A stretch of 64,000 nt of DNA, from contig NZ_JACSCX010000001.1 in the NCBI RefSeq assembly GCF_014333525.1, forward strand, positions 62,001-126,000, in the 5' to 3' direction. The stretch comes from Hymenobacter puniceus. Lineage in GTDB: Bacteria; Bacteroidota; Bacteroidia; Cytophagales; Hymenobacteraceae. Made by a program: the position numbers and the translations under genes. Every line of letters begins with the position of its first letter. The stretch's first letter is position 1. Positions 52,752 to 61,210 of the stretch are shown in pieces. The notes under the pieces were generated by a model. The model was given only the letters and a program-made list of their open reading frames with translations, was not told where the DNA came from and made no database searches.

Positions 52752-53417
52752 TTACCAGACTATCGGTTCCAAGCCATGTTGCTTGAGGTAGGCGTTAGTT
52801 TTGCTGAATGGGCGGGAGCCGAAGAAGCCCCGGTCGGCAGCGTAGGGCGACGGGTGCGCCGACTTGAGGATGAGGTGCTTGCGGGCGTCAATCAGCTCGG
52901 CCTTTTTCTGGGCATAGGCACCCCACAAAATGAACACGACGTGCTCCTTTTCTTCGGATACCTTCTGAATGACGGCATCGGTGAACTGCTCCCAGCCGCG
53001 CTTTTGGTGGCTGGCGGGTTCGGCGGCACGCACCGTGAGCGTGGCGTTGAGCAGCAGCACACCCTGCTCGGCCCACCGGTCGAGGTTGCCGTTGGGGGCC
53101 GGGGGCGTTTCCGGAATATCGGTTTGTAACTCCTTGAAGATATTCTGCAACGAGGGCGGCGTGCGGATGCCATCGGCTACCGAAAAGCTGAGGCCGTGGG
53201 CCTGGCCTTTGCCGTGGTAGGGGTCCTGCCCCAGAATCACCACCTTCACCTGCGGCAGCGGGCAGGCATCGAAAGCGTGGAAGATTTGCGGGCCGGGCGG
53301 GTACACGGTGGCCGTGGCGTACTCGCCTCGCACAAAGGCAATGAGATGCGGAAAATACGGTTTCTCAAATTCCGGCTGTAATACTTTGCGCCAGCTCTCT
53401 TCTATCTTTACATTCAT
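52752..53417 (-). CDS. ung: Uracil-DNA glycosylase
   Basis: 221 residues. Family 1 UDG motifs are complete: [22 protein letters not shown] (catalytic aspartate in GQDPYH), the uracil-binding [10 protein letters not shown], and [18 protein letters not shown] (histidine). It excises uracil from DNA. It converges on lepB and is divergent from apaG. Confidence 0.97.
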   Translation of the reverse strand: MNVKIEESWRKVLQPEFEKPYFPHLIAFVRGEYATATVYPPGPQIFHAFDACPLPQVKVVILGQDPYHGKGQAHGLSFSVADGIRTPPSLQNIFKELQTDIPETPPAPNGNLDRWAEQGVLLLNATLTVRAAEPASHQKRGWEQFTDAVIQKVSEEKEHVVFILWGAYAQKKAELIDARKHLILKSAHPSPYAADRGFFGSRPFSKTNAYLKQHGLEPIVW

Positions 53418-53528
53418 CCTCTGGAAAAATTATTTTACGGGGTAAGTACGTCGTCTTGGCGGCCGGCTGCGTAAATAAACCAAATTCTGCCCTCGTCTGT
53501 TAGTCTCACCCACACCCGCACAGCAGCC

Positions 53529-53915
53529 ATGAATACGACCACTACGCAGGGCGTCACCGTGAGCGTCACGACCAACTACCTGCCGGACTACTCCAGTCCC
53601 AGCCAGGAGCACTACGTATTTGCCTACAAGATTGATATCCGCAACAACAGCGAATACACAGTAAAGCTGTTGCGCCGCCACTGGTACATCTACGATGCCA
53701 ACGGCGTAGTGCGCGAAGTGGAAGGCGAAGGCGTGGTAGGCCAGCAGCCCGTGCTGGAACCCGGCGAGTCGCACCAATATGTGTCAGGCTGCAACCTGAA
53801 GTCGGGACTGGGCAAGATGCGTGGCACCTACGACATGGAGCGGGTGGTGGATGGCAGCAACTTCGAGGTGGAAATACCGGAGTTCACGCTGGTTGTACCG
53901 TACCGGTTGAACTAA
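53529..53915 (+). CDS. apaG: ApaG protein
   Basis: 128 residues. The fibronectin-like ApaG domain is recognised from VTVSVTTNYLPDYSSP, YVFAYKIDIRNNSEYTVKLLRRHWYIYDANGVVREVEGEGVVGQQPVLEPGESHQY, and the terminal MRGTYDMERV with FEVEIPEFTL. It is full length. In enterobacteria apaG has been linked to divalent cation (cobalt and magnesium) homeostasis; the mechanism is uncertain. It is followed by an inverted repeat 16 bases after the stop. Confidence 0.95.
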   Translation: MNTTTTQGVTVSVTTNYLPDYSSPSQEHYVFAYKIDIRNNSEYTVKLLRRHWYIYDANGVVREVEGEGVVGQQPVLEPGESHQYVSGCNLKSGLGKMRGTYDMERVVDGSNFEVEIPEFTLVVPYRLN

Positions 53916-53931
53916 GCTTTCCGGCAAAAAA

Positions 53932-54028
53932 CAAGAACGTCATGCAGAGCGGAGCGAAACATCTCGCTGGAGTAGTAAAATTACTATTCCGGCGAGATGC
54001 TTCGCTCCGCTCTGCATGACGTTCTTTG
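53932..54028. repeat. Inverted repeat related to family B, overlapping a gene start
   Basis: Arms of about 47 bp, 53932-53980 and 53981-54028, match with about three mismatches and one gap. The core AGCGGAGCGAA is shared with family B, but the outer part differs (ACGTCATGCAG, ATCTCGC). The first ATG of the methyltransferase frame (54016) is inside the right arm. Confidence 0.85.
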
Positions 54029-54882
54029 TGCATTCATTTAACCATTGTCCATTGGTCTTTCAGGCGCTCAGCTATCTTCGGTTTCTGGCTCGTTCGGGCA
54101 ACACGCACGGTCTACATTCGCCTTTCGTGTTCGGGCTCTACGCCTATGTTATCAACCACGATGGGCAGTTTGCCGCGTTTGAGGCTATTGAGCAGCGGCG
54201 GCAGCGGCTGCAGCGCAGCACCCAAACCATTCAGGTGCGCGACTTTGGGGCCGGCTCGCACACGGGTGCGGGCCGGCAGCGCCGCCTGCAGGACATTGCC
54301 CGCACGGCCGCCAAGCCGCGCCCACTGGCACAGCTACTATTTCGGCTCGTCAATCATTTTCAGCCGCGTACTATTCTGGAGCTGGGTACTTCGCTGGGCC
54401 TCACTACCGCCTACCTGGCTGCGGCTGACTCGCGCAGCCGCGTCCTCACATTCGAAGGCTGCCCGGCTACCGCAGCTGTGGCCCGCGAAACTTTCGCGCA
54501 GCTGGATATAAGCAACATTGAGCTGGTGGAAGGCAACCTAGACGACACCCTCGCTCCTGCCCTGGCCGCGCTGCCCACACCGCTGGACTTCGCCTTTTTC
54601 GACGGCAACCACCGCTACGAGCCCACCCTGCGCTACTTTGAGCTGTGCCTGCCGCACCGCACCGAGCGAAGCGTATTCGTGCTCGACGACATCCATTGGT
54701 CGCGGGATATGGAGCGCGCCTGGAACGTCATTCGCCAACACCCCGAAGTGCGCCTGACCGTTGACCTGTTCTTTATCGGCCTCGTGTTCTTCCGCCGCAA
54801 CCAGCCGCGCCAGCATTTCCGCCTACGCTTCAACAACGCGCTGGACAAGCTACTGGAGCGCACGCGCCGGCTGGGAGCATAA
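54016..54882 (+). CDS. Class I SAM-dependent methyltransferase
   Basis: 288 residues as drawn, but the true start is uncertain: the ATG at 54016 is inside a repeat arm, and an in-frame TTG at 54052 gives MVFQALSYLRFLARSGNTHGLHSP, closer to how relatives seem to begin. The SAM site is recognised from RTILELGTSLGLTTAYLAAAD (motif I), VLTFEGCPATAAVARETFAQ (motif II), FAFFDGNHRYEPTLRYFELC and FVLDDIHWSRDMERAW. The overall shape resembles O-methyltransferases. The acceptor is unknown. Confidence 0.85.
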   Translation: MTFFVHSFNHCPLVFQALSYLRFLARSGNTHGLHSPFVFGLYAYVINHDGQFAAFEAIEQRRQRLQRSTQTIQVRDFGAGSHTGAGRQRRLQDIARTAAKPRPLAQLLFRLVNHFQPRTILELGTSLGLTTAYLAAADSRSRVLTFEGCPATAAVARETFAQLDISNIELVEGNLDDTLAPALAALPTPLDFAFFDGNHRYEPTLRYFELCLPHRTERSVFVLDDIHWSRDMERAWNVIRQHPEVRLTVDLFFIGLVFFRRNQPRQHFRLRFNNALDKLLERTRRLGA

Positions 54883-54885
54883 TAA

Positions 54886-55020
54886 GTAGAACGGAATGGC
54901 AGAACGGAATGGCAGAATGGAATGGCACTCCGTTCGGCCGCGCGACGGCCAGTTGCGCCTCAGAATAAACCGGACGCCAATTGGCGCGTTGCGCCGGAAC
55001 GGAGTACCACTCCGTTCTAC
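54886..55020. repeat. Nested inverted-repeat element, family F, with 13-bp tandem units
   Basis: A 13-bp unit AGAACGGAATGGC occurs three times in a row at 54888-54926 (the third with one change). The outer GTAGAACGGA (54886) pairs with TCCGTTCTAC (55011-55020); an inner ACTCCGTTCGGC pairs with GCCGGAACGGAGT. The final CTAC includes the kdsA stop codon. Confidence 0.8.
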
Positions 55021-55841
55021 CGAATGGCTTCCCGGACGCGGGTTAGCTTGATGAGCAGGTCCTCCAACTTATCGAGGGCCAGCATGTTGGCGCCGTCGGA
55101 TTTGGCGGTGGCGGGTGTGGGGTGGGTTTCGATGAATAGACCGTCGGCGCCGACGGCAATGGCGGCTTTGGCAATGGTTTCGATGAGGGCCGGCTGGCCG
55201 CCCGTCACGCCGCTGCTTTGGTTGGGGCGCTGCAGCGAGTGGGTTACGTCCATCACCACGGGCACGCCAAATTCGCGCATGGCGGGCAGGTTGCGGAAGT
55301 CTACCACCAGATCGGAGTAGCCGAACGAGTTGCCGCGGTCCGTTAAGATTACGTGCTCATTGCCGGACTGACGCACTTTGTCCACGGCAAACTGCATGGC
55401 CTCGCCGTTCAGGAACTGCCCTTTTTTCACGTTCACCACCTTGCCGGTTTTGGCGGCCGCAATCAGCAGATCGGTCTGGCGGCACAGAAAAGCCGGAATC
55501 TGCAGCACATCCACGTACTCGGCCGCCAGCGCCGCCTCATCCGACTCGTGGATGTCCGTCACGGTCGGCACCCCGATTTCGCGACCCACTTTCTGCAAAA
55601 TGCGCAGCGCTGTCTCGTCGCCGATACCGGTGAACGAGTCGAGGCGGCTGCGGTTGGCCTTGCGGTAGGAGCCTTTGAAGATGTAGGGAATGCCGAGCTT
55701 GTCGGTCATGTACTTCACCTTTTCGGCGATGCGCAGGGCCATATCCTCGCCTTCAATCACGCAGGGACCCGCCATCAGGAAAAACTGGCCGGAGTTGGTG
55801 TTGCGGAAATGCGGCAGGACGTTGGCGAGTTGGTCGATCAT
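55017..55841 (-). CDS. kdsA: 3-deoxy-8-phosphooctulonate synthase
   Basis: About 274 residues, starting at MIDQLANVLPHF; the longer frame adds an unlikely leader. Family motifs: FFLMAGPCVIEGEDMALRIAEKV, YIFKGSYRKANRSRLDSF, VPTVTDIHESDEA, NVKKGQFLNGEAMQFAVDKV, VVMDVTHSLQRPNQSSGVTGG. The enzyme condenses phosphoenolpyruvate and arabinose-5-phosphate to KDO-8-phosphate, needed for lipopolysaccharide. Its stop is embedded in a repeat element. Confidence 0.96.
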   Translation of the reverse strand: MIDQLANVLPHFRNTNSGQFFLMAGPCVIEGEDMALRIAEKVKYMTDKLGIPYIFKGSYRKANRSRLDSFTGIGDETALRILQKVGREIGVPTVTDIHESDEAALAAEYVDVLQIPAFLCRQTDLLIAAAKTGKVVNVKKGQFLNGEAMQFAVDKVRQSGNEHVILTDRGNSFGYSDLVVDFRNLPAMREFGVPVVMDVTHSLQRPNQSSGVTGGQPALIETIAKAAIAVGADGLFIETHPTPATAKSDGANMLALDKLEDLLIKLTRVREAIR

Positions 55842-55894
55842 GAAGCAGGAATTATGGCCCAGGCCAGATGGCACCCAGGCAGGTGAAAGAGACA

Positions 55895-55902
55895 CAAAGG
55901 TA
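55895..55902 (-). promoter_or_regulatory. Candidate -7 promoter box of kdsA
   Basis: Read on the minus strand, TACCTTTG matches TAnnTTTG fully, 53 bases before the kdsA ATG. No clear -33 box. Confidence 0.35.
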
Positions 55903-55978
55903 GCGGAAGCCTCGTTTGCAGGCCGATTGTCAGCAAACTGCACGACTTTCGCCAGCGCACCTGTGGCAACAACATGCT

Positions 55979-56593
55979 CTACAGTTTGCGCCGCAAGCAA
56001 ATAAATAGCTCCCGGCCCTGGCGGGGGGGCAGCGAGTTGGTAGCCGTATCGAAATGCACGAAGTCGAAATACGGCTCGAAATACGTCTGGTACTCTTTGC
56101 GCGTACCGCCAAAAGGTGGTTCGGTTGCCGGGCCAAAGTCGGTGTCAAAGAGCAGGCCGGCCAACGTGCCGCCGGGCCGGAGCAGCTGGGCACACTGATG
56201 GGCGTAAGCAGGCCGCAATTGAGGGTCGAGGGCGCAGAAAAAAGTTTGTTCTACTATCAGATCATAGGGCGGGGTGGCTGACAACCGGAAAAAATCCTGC
56301 TGCAGCAGATGCACCGCCGGGAAGCTGGGCACGCGCTGCTGCAGCGCTGCCAGCGGCTCCGGCGCCAGGTCGGCCACCCACACCTGCGAAAAGCCCAATT
56401 GGTGAAGGTACTCGGCCTCGTAGGCGTTGCCAGCGCCCGGAATAAGGATACGGCGCGCATCGGGCGGCCCCAGCTGGTTGAAATATTCCCGCAGTGGCGG
56501 CGTTACGGAGCCAGTATCCCAGCCAGTACGGCCGTTCATATAGCGGCCGCGCCAGTAGTTTTCGTCGAAGGAAACAGCAGATTCCATAGGCAT
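55979..56593 (-). CDS. TPMT-family SAM-dependent methyltransferase
   Basis: 204 residues; an alternative start two codons in (MESAVSF) is equally good. The thiopurine-methyltransferase pattern is clear: ENYWRGRYMNGRTGWDTGSVTPPLREYF, ILIPGAGNAYEAEYLHQLGFSQVWVADLAPEPL, DLIVEQTFFCALDPQLRPAYAHQCAQLLRPGG. The N-terminal FWRGRW-type segment covers the substrate and is well kept. The natural acceptor is unknown; family members in bacteria methylate selenium, tellurium, iodide or thiol compounds. It runs parallel to kdsA and is divergent from the coiled-coil gene. Confidence 0.93.
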   Translation of the reverse strand: MPMESAVSFDENYWRGRYMNGRTGWDTGSVTPPLREYFNQLGPPDARRILIPGAGNAYEAEYLHQLGFSQVWVADLAPEPLAALQQRVPSFPAVHLLQQDFFRLSATPPYDLIVEQTFFCALDPQLRPAYAHQCAQLLRPGGTLAGLLFDTDFGPATEPPFGGTRKEYQTYFEPYFDFVHFDTATNSLPPRQGRELFICLRRKL

Positions 56594-56716
56594 TACTGGA
56601 AATTTCAGGCCTGGCTGGCTGGCTGAAAAACCGGTTTTGTTTTAAATTTTCGTTTGTTTGTGCGTAAAGGTAACGCACATACCGGCCCGCCCGGTCTTCA
56701 TTTAACCCCGCTCGCA

Positions 56717-57664
56717 ATGGAACCAACCCAAAGCCCCGAACCCCGCAACAACAGTCGCATCCTGCTCATTGCCGCCCTGTTTCTGGTATTGCTCGGTATC
56801 AACGGCGTATTGTACTGGATGAACCGGCAGAAAAGCGCGGAGAACGAGCAGCTCACCACGCAGGTAGCTGAGAAAGATGATCGGCTGAAAACTCAAATTG
56901 CCGAGTATGAAAAACTGAAGGCAGATTTCGAGCGCCAAAGCCAGGAAGTACAGAGCATGGGCCTCTCAAATGACTCGCTGGAAGCCAAGATTGCCTCTAT
57001 TAATGCCGACCTGCTGAAGCTGCGCTCCTTTAAGTCGAGCAGCTTCTCGGTGGCCGAGCAGCGCCGCTTTAAGGTGCGCGCCCAGAACCTGGAGTCGCAG
57101 CTGCGCAAAAAGGACGACGAAATTGCCCAGCTAAAAGCCGACAACGAGGCGCTCTACACCGAAGCCACGACCCTGAAAGAGCGCCAGAACAAGCTTACGG
57201 ACACCATCACGACCATTGCCCGCACCAACCAGGAGTTGACCGAGAAAGTGGCCGTGGCGTCGCGGCTGCAGGCCGAGAATATCCGGGTGGGCGTGGTCAA
57301 CTCCCGCAACAAGGAAAAAGATGACGACGACAACGAGTTCAAGGCCAGACGCGTCGAGAAAATCAAAATCAGCTTCAACCTGGGCCGCAACGACGTTTCG
57401 CCGAAGGAAACCAAGCAGATTATGTTGCGCCTGATTGAGCCCGATGGCGCGGCGCTCTATAACCTGAGCACCGGCGGGGGCACCTTCATGATTGACGGCT
57501 CGGAGGCTTTCTACACCGCCAAACAGGACATTGTGTATGACAACACTCGCCAGCCCGTGCAGTTTCTGTACGCCAAAGGTGCAGCCTACAAAACCGGCCT
57601 GCATACCATCGAGCTGTACGAAGGCGGCGTGATGATCGGCAAGACGACCTTCACACTCAAGTAA
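56717..57664 (+). CDS. Membrane-anchored coiled-coil protein
   Basis: About 315 residues, starting at MEPTQSPEPRNN; the longer frame adds 21 residues before it. One transmembrane segment (ILLIAALFLVLLGINGVLYWM) anchors it. Residues 45-190 are predicted coiled coil: EKDDRLKTQIAEYEKLKADFERQ, LRKKDDEIAQLKADNEALY. The C-terminal 100 residues form a beta-rich globular domain (IKISFNLGRNDVSPKETKQIMLRLIEPDG, TFMIDGSEAFY, GLHTIELYEGGVMIGKTTFTLK). I do not recognise the family. A role in envelope organisation or as a signal-transmitting stalk is possible but unproven. The stop abuts a long inverted repeat. Confidence 0.75.
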   Translation: MEPTQSPEPRNNSRILLIAALFLVLLGINGVLYWMNRQKSAENEQLTTQVAEKDDRLKTQIAEYEKLKADFERQSQEVQSMGLSNDSLEAKIASINADLLKLRSFKSSSFSVAEQRRFKVRAQNLESQLRKKDDEIAQLKADNEALYTEATTLKERQNKLTDTITTIARTNQELTEKVAVASRLQAENIRVGVVNSRNKEKDDDDNEFKARRVEKIKISFNLGRNDVSPKETKQIMLRLIEPDGAALYNLSTGGGTFMIDGSEAFYTAKQDIVYDNTRQPVQFLYAKGAAYKTGLHTIELYEGGVMIGKTTFTLK

Positions 57665-57840
57665 ATCACGGATTAACGCGAATTTTTCGCGGATTCCACG
57701 GATTTTGTAGTCGATTACAAACAGAAAGAGGCTTGCCAACCGGCAAGCCTCTTTCTGTTTGCGATAAGCTGGATTTCTACCCGGTTCGTACTGGCTACAA
57801 AATCCGTGGAATCCGCGGAAAATCCGTGTTAATCCGTGAT
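57665..57840. repeat. Inverted repeat, family D, with terminator and two gene ends
   Basis: Arms of 46 bp, 57665-57710 and 57795-57840, are near-perfect complements (differences limited to a few central positions); the arm begins ATCACGGATTAAC. The left arm starts directly after the TAA of the coiled-coil gene. The right arm contains the last three codons and the stop of cphA. A perfect 20-bp terminator stem lies between the arms. Confidence 0.92.
57718..57761. terminator. Bidirectional terminator within repeat family D
   Basis: A perfect 20-bp stem (CAAACAGAAAGAGGCTTGCC with its complement) around loop AACC. It sits midway between two convergent stop codons. Confidence 0.88.
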
Positions 57841-60459
57841 CCGGCTTTCGAATTCATCGAGTTTCTTTAGCGTGGCTTTGATGTTTTCGGTGAACATGAC
57901 AACGACGGAGCCCGGCTTGGCAGTAGCAAGTACGTGGTCGATGGCGTCCATTTCGTTTTCGATGTAGGTGATAGGCACCTCGGGAGCGTCAAGGCGCAGG
58001 CCGCGCTCCATGATTTCGCGGAGCTGCTCGGCCGTTTTACCACGCAGGTCGCGGTCCTGGCGCAGCACAATCTCATCGAAGATGCGGCCGGCAATGCGAG
58101 AAAAGCCTAATGTGTCTTCGTCGCGCCGGTCGCCGAGGCCTGAGATGACGCCCACTTTGTGCGTAGCTTCGGTGGCCTCCAGAAACTGAGCGAATTTTTC
58201 GATGCCGTGGGTGTTGTGCGCATAATCCACAATCACCTCGAACTGTGGAAACTTATACACGTTCATGCGGCCCGGCGTTTTGGTGGCCGACGGCACAAAC
58301 GTGCGCAGCGCCTGCTTGATATCGTCCTTATCGAAGCCATAGCAGTAGCAAGCCAGCGCCGCTGCCAGCGAGTTTTCGATGTTGAATGTGGCGCGGCCAC
58401 CCAGCGTAATTGGGAATTCCGCAGCCCGGTCGATACGCAGCTTATAGCTGTTTTTGTAGATGGTGATGTAGCCTTCCTCGTACACGGCCGCCAGCCCGCC
58501 GTTTTCGGCGTGCTCCCGGATGCGGGGGCTGTGCTCGTTCATGCTGAACAGCGCCACGCGGCACTCCAGCTTTTCGCGCATGGCATATACAAGGTCGTCG
58601 TCGGCGTTCAGCACGGCCCAACCATTTTTGCGCACGGTGCGGGGCAGCACGCCTTTCACGGCGGCCATTTCCTCTACCGTATAAATGTCGCGCATGCCCA
58701 GGTGGTCGGCGGCCACGTTGGTTACCACGGCCACGTCGCAGGTGTGGAAGCCCAAGCCCGAGCGGAGCATGCCGCCACGGGCCGTTTCCAGCACCGCGAA
58801 GTTCACGGTCGGGTCTTTCAACACAAACTCGGCGCTTTGGCCGCCGGTGCAGTCGCCGCTTTGCAGCTGCACGCCCTGGATGTAGATGCCGTTGGTGGTG
58901 GTGTGACCCACTTTATAGCCTTTGGAGGCCACAATGTGCGCCAGCAGCTGCGTGGTGGTCGTTTTACCGTTGGTACCCGTCACGGCAAAAATCGGAATGC
59001 GCGCCGTGCTGCCCTGCGGAAACAGCATGTCCACCACCGGGGCGGCCACGTTGCGGGGCAGGCCTTCAGTAGGCGAAATGTGCATCCGGAAGCCGGGTGC
59101 GGCATTCACCTCAATTACGGCGCCACGCGTTTCGTTGAGCGGAATAGCAATGTCAGAAGTCAGCAGGTCGATACCACAGATGTCGAGGCCTACGATGCCG
59201 GCTACGCGCTCGGCCAGCAGCAGATTATAGGGGTGTACCAAGTCCGTCACGTCGGTGGCCGTACCGCCGGTGCTGATGTTGGCGGTGCTTTTCAGATAGA
59301 TTTCCTGGCCGGCCGGCAGCACGCTTTCCAGCGTCAGATCCTGGTTTTTCAGCAGGTCGACGGTGTGCTGGTCGGCCTTGATGCTGGTGAGCACCTTTTC
59401 GTGGCCGAAGCCGCGGCGCGGGTCTTCGTTTACTTTATCGATCAGCTGCTGAATGGTACTGCTGCCGTCGCCCTTCACGGCCGCTGGCGTGCGCTTGGCC
59501 ACTGCAATCAGCTTGCCGGCTACCACTAGCATGCGGTAGTCGTCGCCCTGAATAAACTGCTCCACGATAACGGCGCGGGAATACTTCTGAGCAGCTTTAA
59601 AGCCTTCCACCGCGTCGTCCCAGTTCATGATGCGAATGGTGGCGCCCTTGCCGTGGTTGCCGTCGAGCGGCTTGGTCACGATGGGGAACCCTAGCTCTTC
59701 TATAGCGTCGCGCAGGCCATCTTCGGAGTAGACGGTGGTGCCGTTGGGTACCGGCACGCCCGAATCCTTGAGCATGGCCTTGGTACGGTTCTTATTGCCG
59801 GCCACCTCCACCCCGGCGTGTGAGGTGTAGCTGGTAGTAGTGGCCCAGATGCGCTTCTGATTAACACCGTAGCCGAGCTGAATAATGCTGCTGTTCTTAA
59901 GCTGGATGTACGGAATGTTGCGCGAGGCGGCCTCCGACACAATGCTCCAGGTGCTGGGCCCAAAAAATTCTTCCTCCCGGATTTCGTGCAATTCGTCTAC
60001 AATAGCCTTCACATTTACGCTACGGCCTTCGCACAGATCTTCTACCAGCTGCACAGCTGCTTCGGCCGCCATGCGGCCGGCGCGCTCTTCCTGGTAGCTG
60101 AACACGACAAACTCCACTCCTTCCTGATGCGCCGGATACGACTTGCCCCAGTACACCGGCATACCCGCCATGCGCTGCAATGCCAAGGCTACATGCTGAA
60201 TTACGTGGCCCAATGGCTCGCCATCCTGTAGCTGCTCAGCCGTGAGGGGCGGATGCTTGAGAACTGACTTGCCTGCCTCATTCGGTTGGGGCTGCCCCAA
60301 CTCGGGCAGCAATAACGGCAGGTGTTCTGCCAGAGCCGGAAAATTGTTCGACCAGGAATCAGCCAGATCCTGCATATCTACTTTCAGTACAATCAGCTTG
60401 TAGTGCTTGACGGACCAAAAGCTGGGCCCGCGCATGGTGCGGAGGTCAATAATCTTCAT
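57829..60459 (-). CDS. cphA: Cyanophycin synthetase
   Basis: About 876 residues, starting at MKIIDLRTMRG. The N-terminal domain (about 1-160) leads to an ATP-grasp domain (SGVPVPNGTTVYSEDGLRDAIEELGFPIVTKPLDGNHGKGATI, then VIVEQFIQGDDYRMLVV, ETRGAVIEVNAAPGFRMH) that adds aspartate. The C-terminal Mur-ligase-like domain has VTGTNGKTTTTQLLAHI (K about 499), NVAADHLGM and VIVDYAHNTHGIEKF, and adds arginine. The product is a polymer of aspartate and arginine used as nitrogen store. No cyanophycinase gene is in the window. The last three codons and stop come from a repeat arm. Confidence 0.95.
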   Translation of the reverse strand: MKIIDLRTMRGPSFWSVKHYKLIVLKVDMQDLADSWSNNFPALAEHLPLLLPELGQPQPNEAGKSVLKHPPLTAEQLQDGEPLGHVIQHVALALQRMAGMPVYWGKSYPAHQEGVEFVVFSYQEERAGRMAAEAAVQLVEDLCEGRSVNVKAIVDELHEIREEEFFGPSTWSIVSEAASRNIPYIQLKNSSIIQLGYGVNQKRIWATTTSYTSHAGVEVAGNKNRTKAMLKDSGVPVPNGTTVYSEDGLRDAIEELGFPIVTKPLDGNHGKGATIRIMNWDDAVEGFKAAQKYSRAVIVEQFIQGDDYRMLVVAGKLIAVAKRTPAAVKGDGSSTIQQLIDKVNEDPRRGFGHEKVLTSIKADQHTVDLLKNQDLTLESVLPAGQEIYLKSTANISTGGTATDVTDLVHPYNLLLAERVAGIVGLDICGIDLLTSDIAIPLNETRGAVIEVNAAPGFRMHISPTEGLPRNVAAPVVDMLFPQGSTARIPIFAVTGTNGKTTTTQLLAHIVASKGYKVGHTTTNGIYIQGVQLQSGDCTGGQSAEFVLKDPTVNFAVLETARGGMLRSGLGFHTCDVAVVTNVAADHLGMRDIYTVEEMAAVKGVLPRTVRKNGWAVLNADDDLVYAMREKLECRVALFSMNEHSPRIREHAENGGLAAVYEEGYITIYKNSYKLRIDRAAEFPITLGGRATFNIENSLAAALACYCYGFDKDDIKQALRTFVPSATKTPGRMNVYKFPQFEVIVDYAHNTHGIEKFAQFLEATEATHKVGVISGLGDRRDEDTLGFSRIAGRIFDEIVLRQDRDLRGKTAEQLREIMERGLRLDAPEVPITYIENEMDAIDHVLATAKPGSVVVMFTENIKATLKKLDEFESRITD

Positions 60460-60707
60460 AGAAAGAAAGAGAGTGGAAACGTAGTCAAGCGGAGTGTACG
60501 CCGGAGTTAAATGTAGGGATTTGAGCCTGCAATGCCAGCACCTGCCCATTTTTACTCATCGGAAGCCGCCGCGGGCAGTACATGCAGACTATCAATTATT
60601 TGGCGAACCGTAATAGGGTTTACGTCAGATGAAAAAATACCGTAATTGGCCTGATTGCGCCTAGCCGACGAAAACACAAATCAAGCCAGCCAACAGCCTT
60701 CTCGGGG

Positions 60708-61124
60708 TCAGCGCATAATCAGTACCAGCGTACCAGCCACAATCAGCCCCGCTCCCAGCCCGGTCTGCCACGTCAGCTTTTCGCCCAGAAACAGCACCGA
60801 CAGCCCAATGGCCAGCGCCACACTCAGCTTATCTACAGGGGCCACCTGCGACACGGTACCGAGTTGTAGCGCCCGGAAATAAAAGATCCACGACAGCCCG
60901 GTAGCCAGCCCCGACAGCACCAGAAACACCAGATTGGTGCGCGTGAGCGAGTGCACCTCAGCCAAGCCGCCACGAAAATATACGATGCCCCAGGCCAGCA
61001 CCAGCACCACAGCCGTGCGCACCGCCGTAGCCAGGTTGGAGTCGACGCCCCGAATGCCAATTTTGGCCAGCACAGCCGTCAGGGCCGCGAAGAAGGCGGA
61101 AAGCAACGCGTATATCCACCACAT
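60708..61124 (-). CDS. EamA-type small membrane protein
   Basis: About 138 residues from the ATG at MWWIYALLSAFFAAL; an ATG eight codons upstream is the alternative. About four or five hydrophobic segments: WWIYALLSAFFAALTAVLAKIG, TAVRTAVVLVLAWGIVYF, LVFLVLSGLATGLSWIFYF, LSVALAIGLSVLFLGE and GAGLIVAGTLVLIM. Only one EamA domain is present, half of the usual drug/metabolite transporter, so it would have to dimerise. VAPVDKLSV is the family's conserved region. The substrate is unknown. Confidence 0.88.
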   Translation of the reverse strand: MWWIYALLSAFFAALTAVLAKIGIRGVDSNLATAVRTAVVLVLAWGIVYFRGGLAEVHSLTRTNLVFLVLSGLATGLSWIFYFRALQLGTVSQVAPVDKLSVALAIGLSVLFLGEKLTWQTGLGAGLIVAGTLVLIMR

Positions 61125-61210
61125 GGCATCAAAAGAAAGAGTAATCATTATACCCAGATAGCCGCCAACCGCTGGTTTCTACACAATGAAACGGAAGCGC
61201 CAGCCTCGCG

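Noticed and set aside
54888..54926. Possible CRISPR-like tandem repeat (three 13-bp units)
   Set aside because: Units are contiguous without spacers, only three in number, and no cas genes are near.
58159..59529. A 456-codon plus-strand open frame opposite cphA
   Set aside because: Antisense to the well-conserved Mur-ligase part of cyanophycin synthetase; His/Gly/Val-rich shadow.
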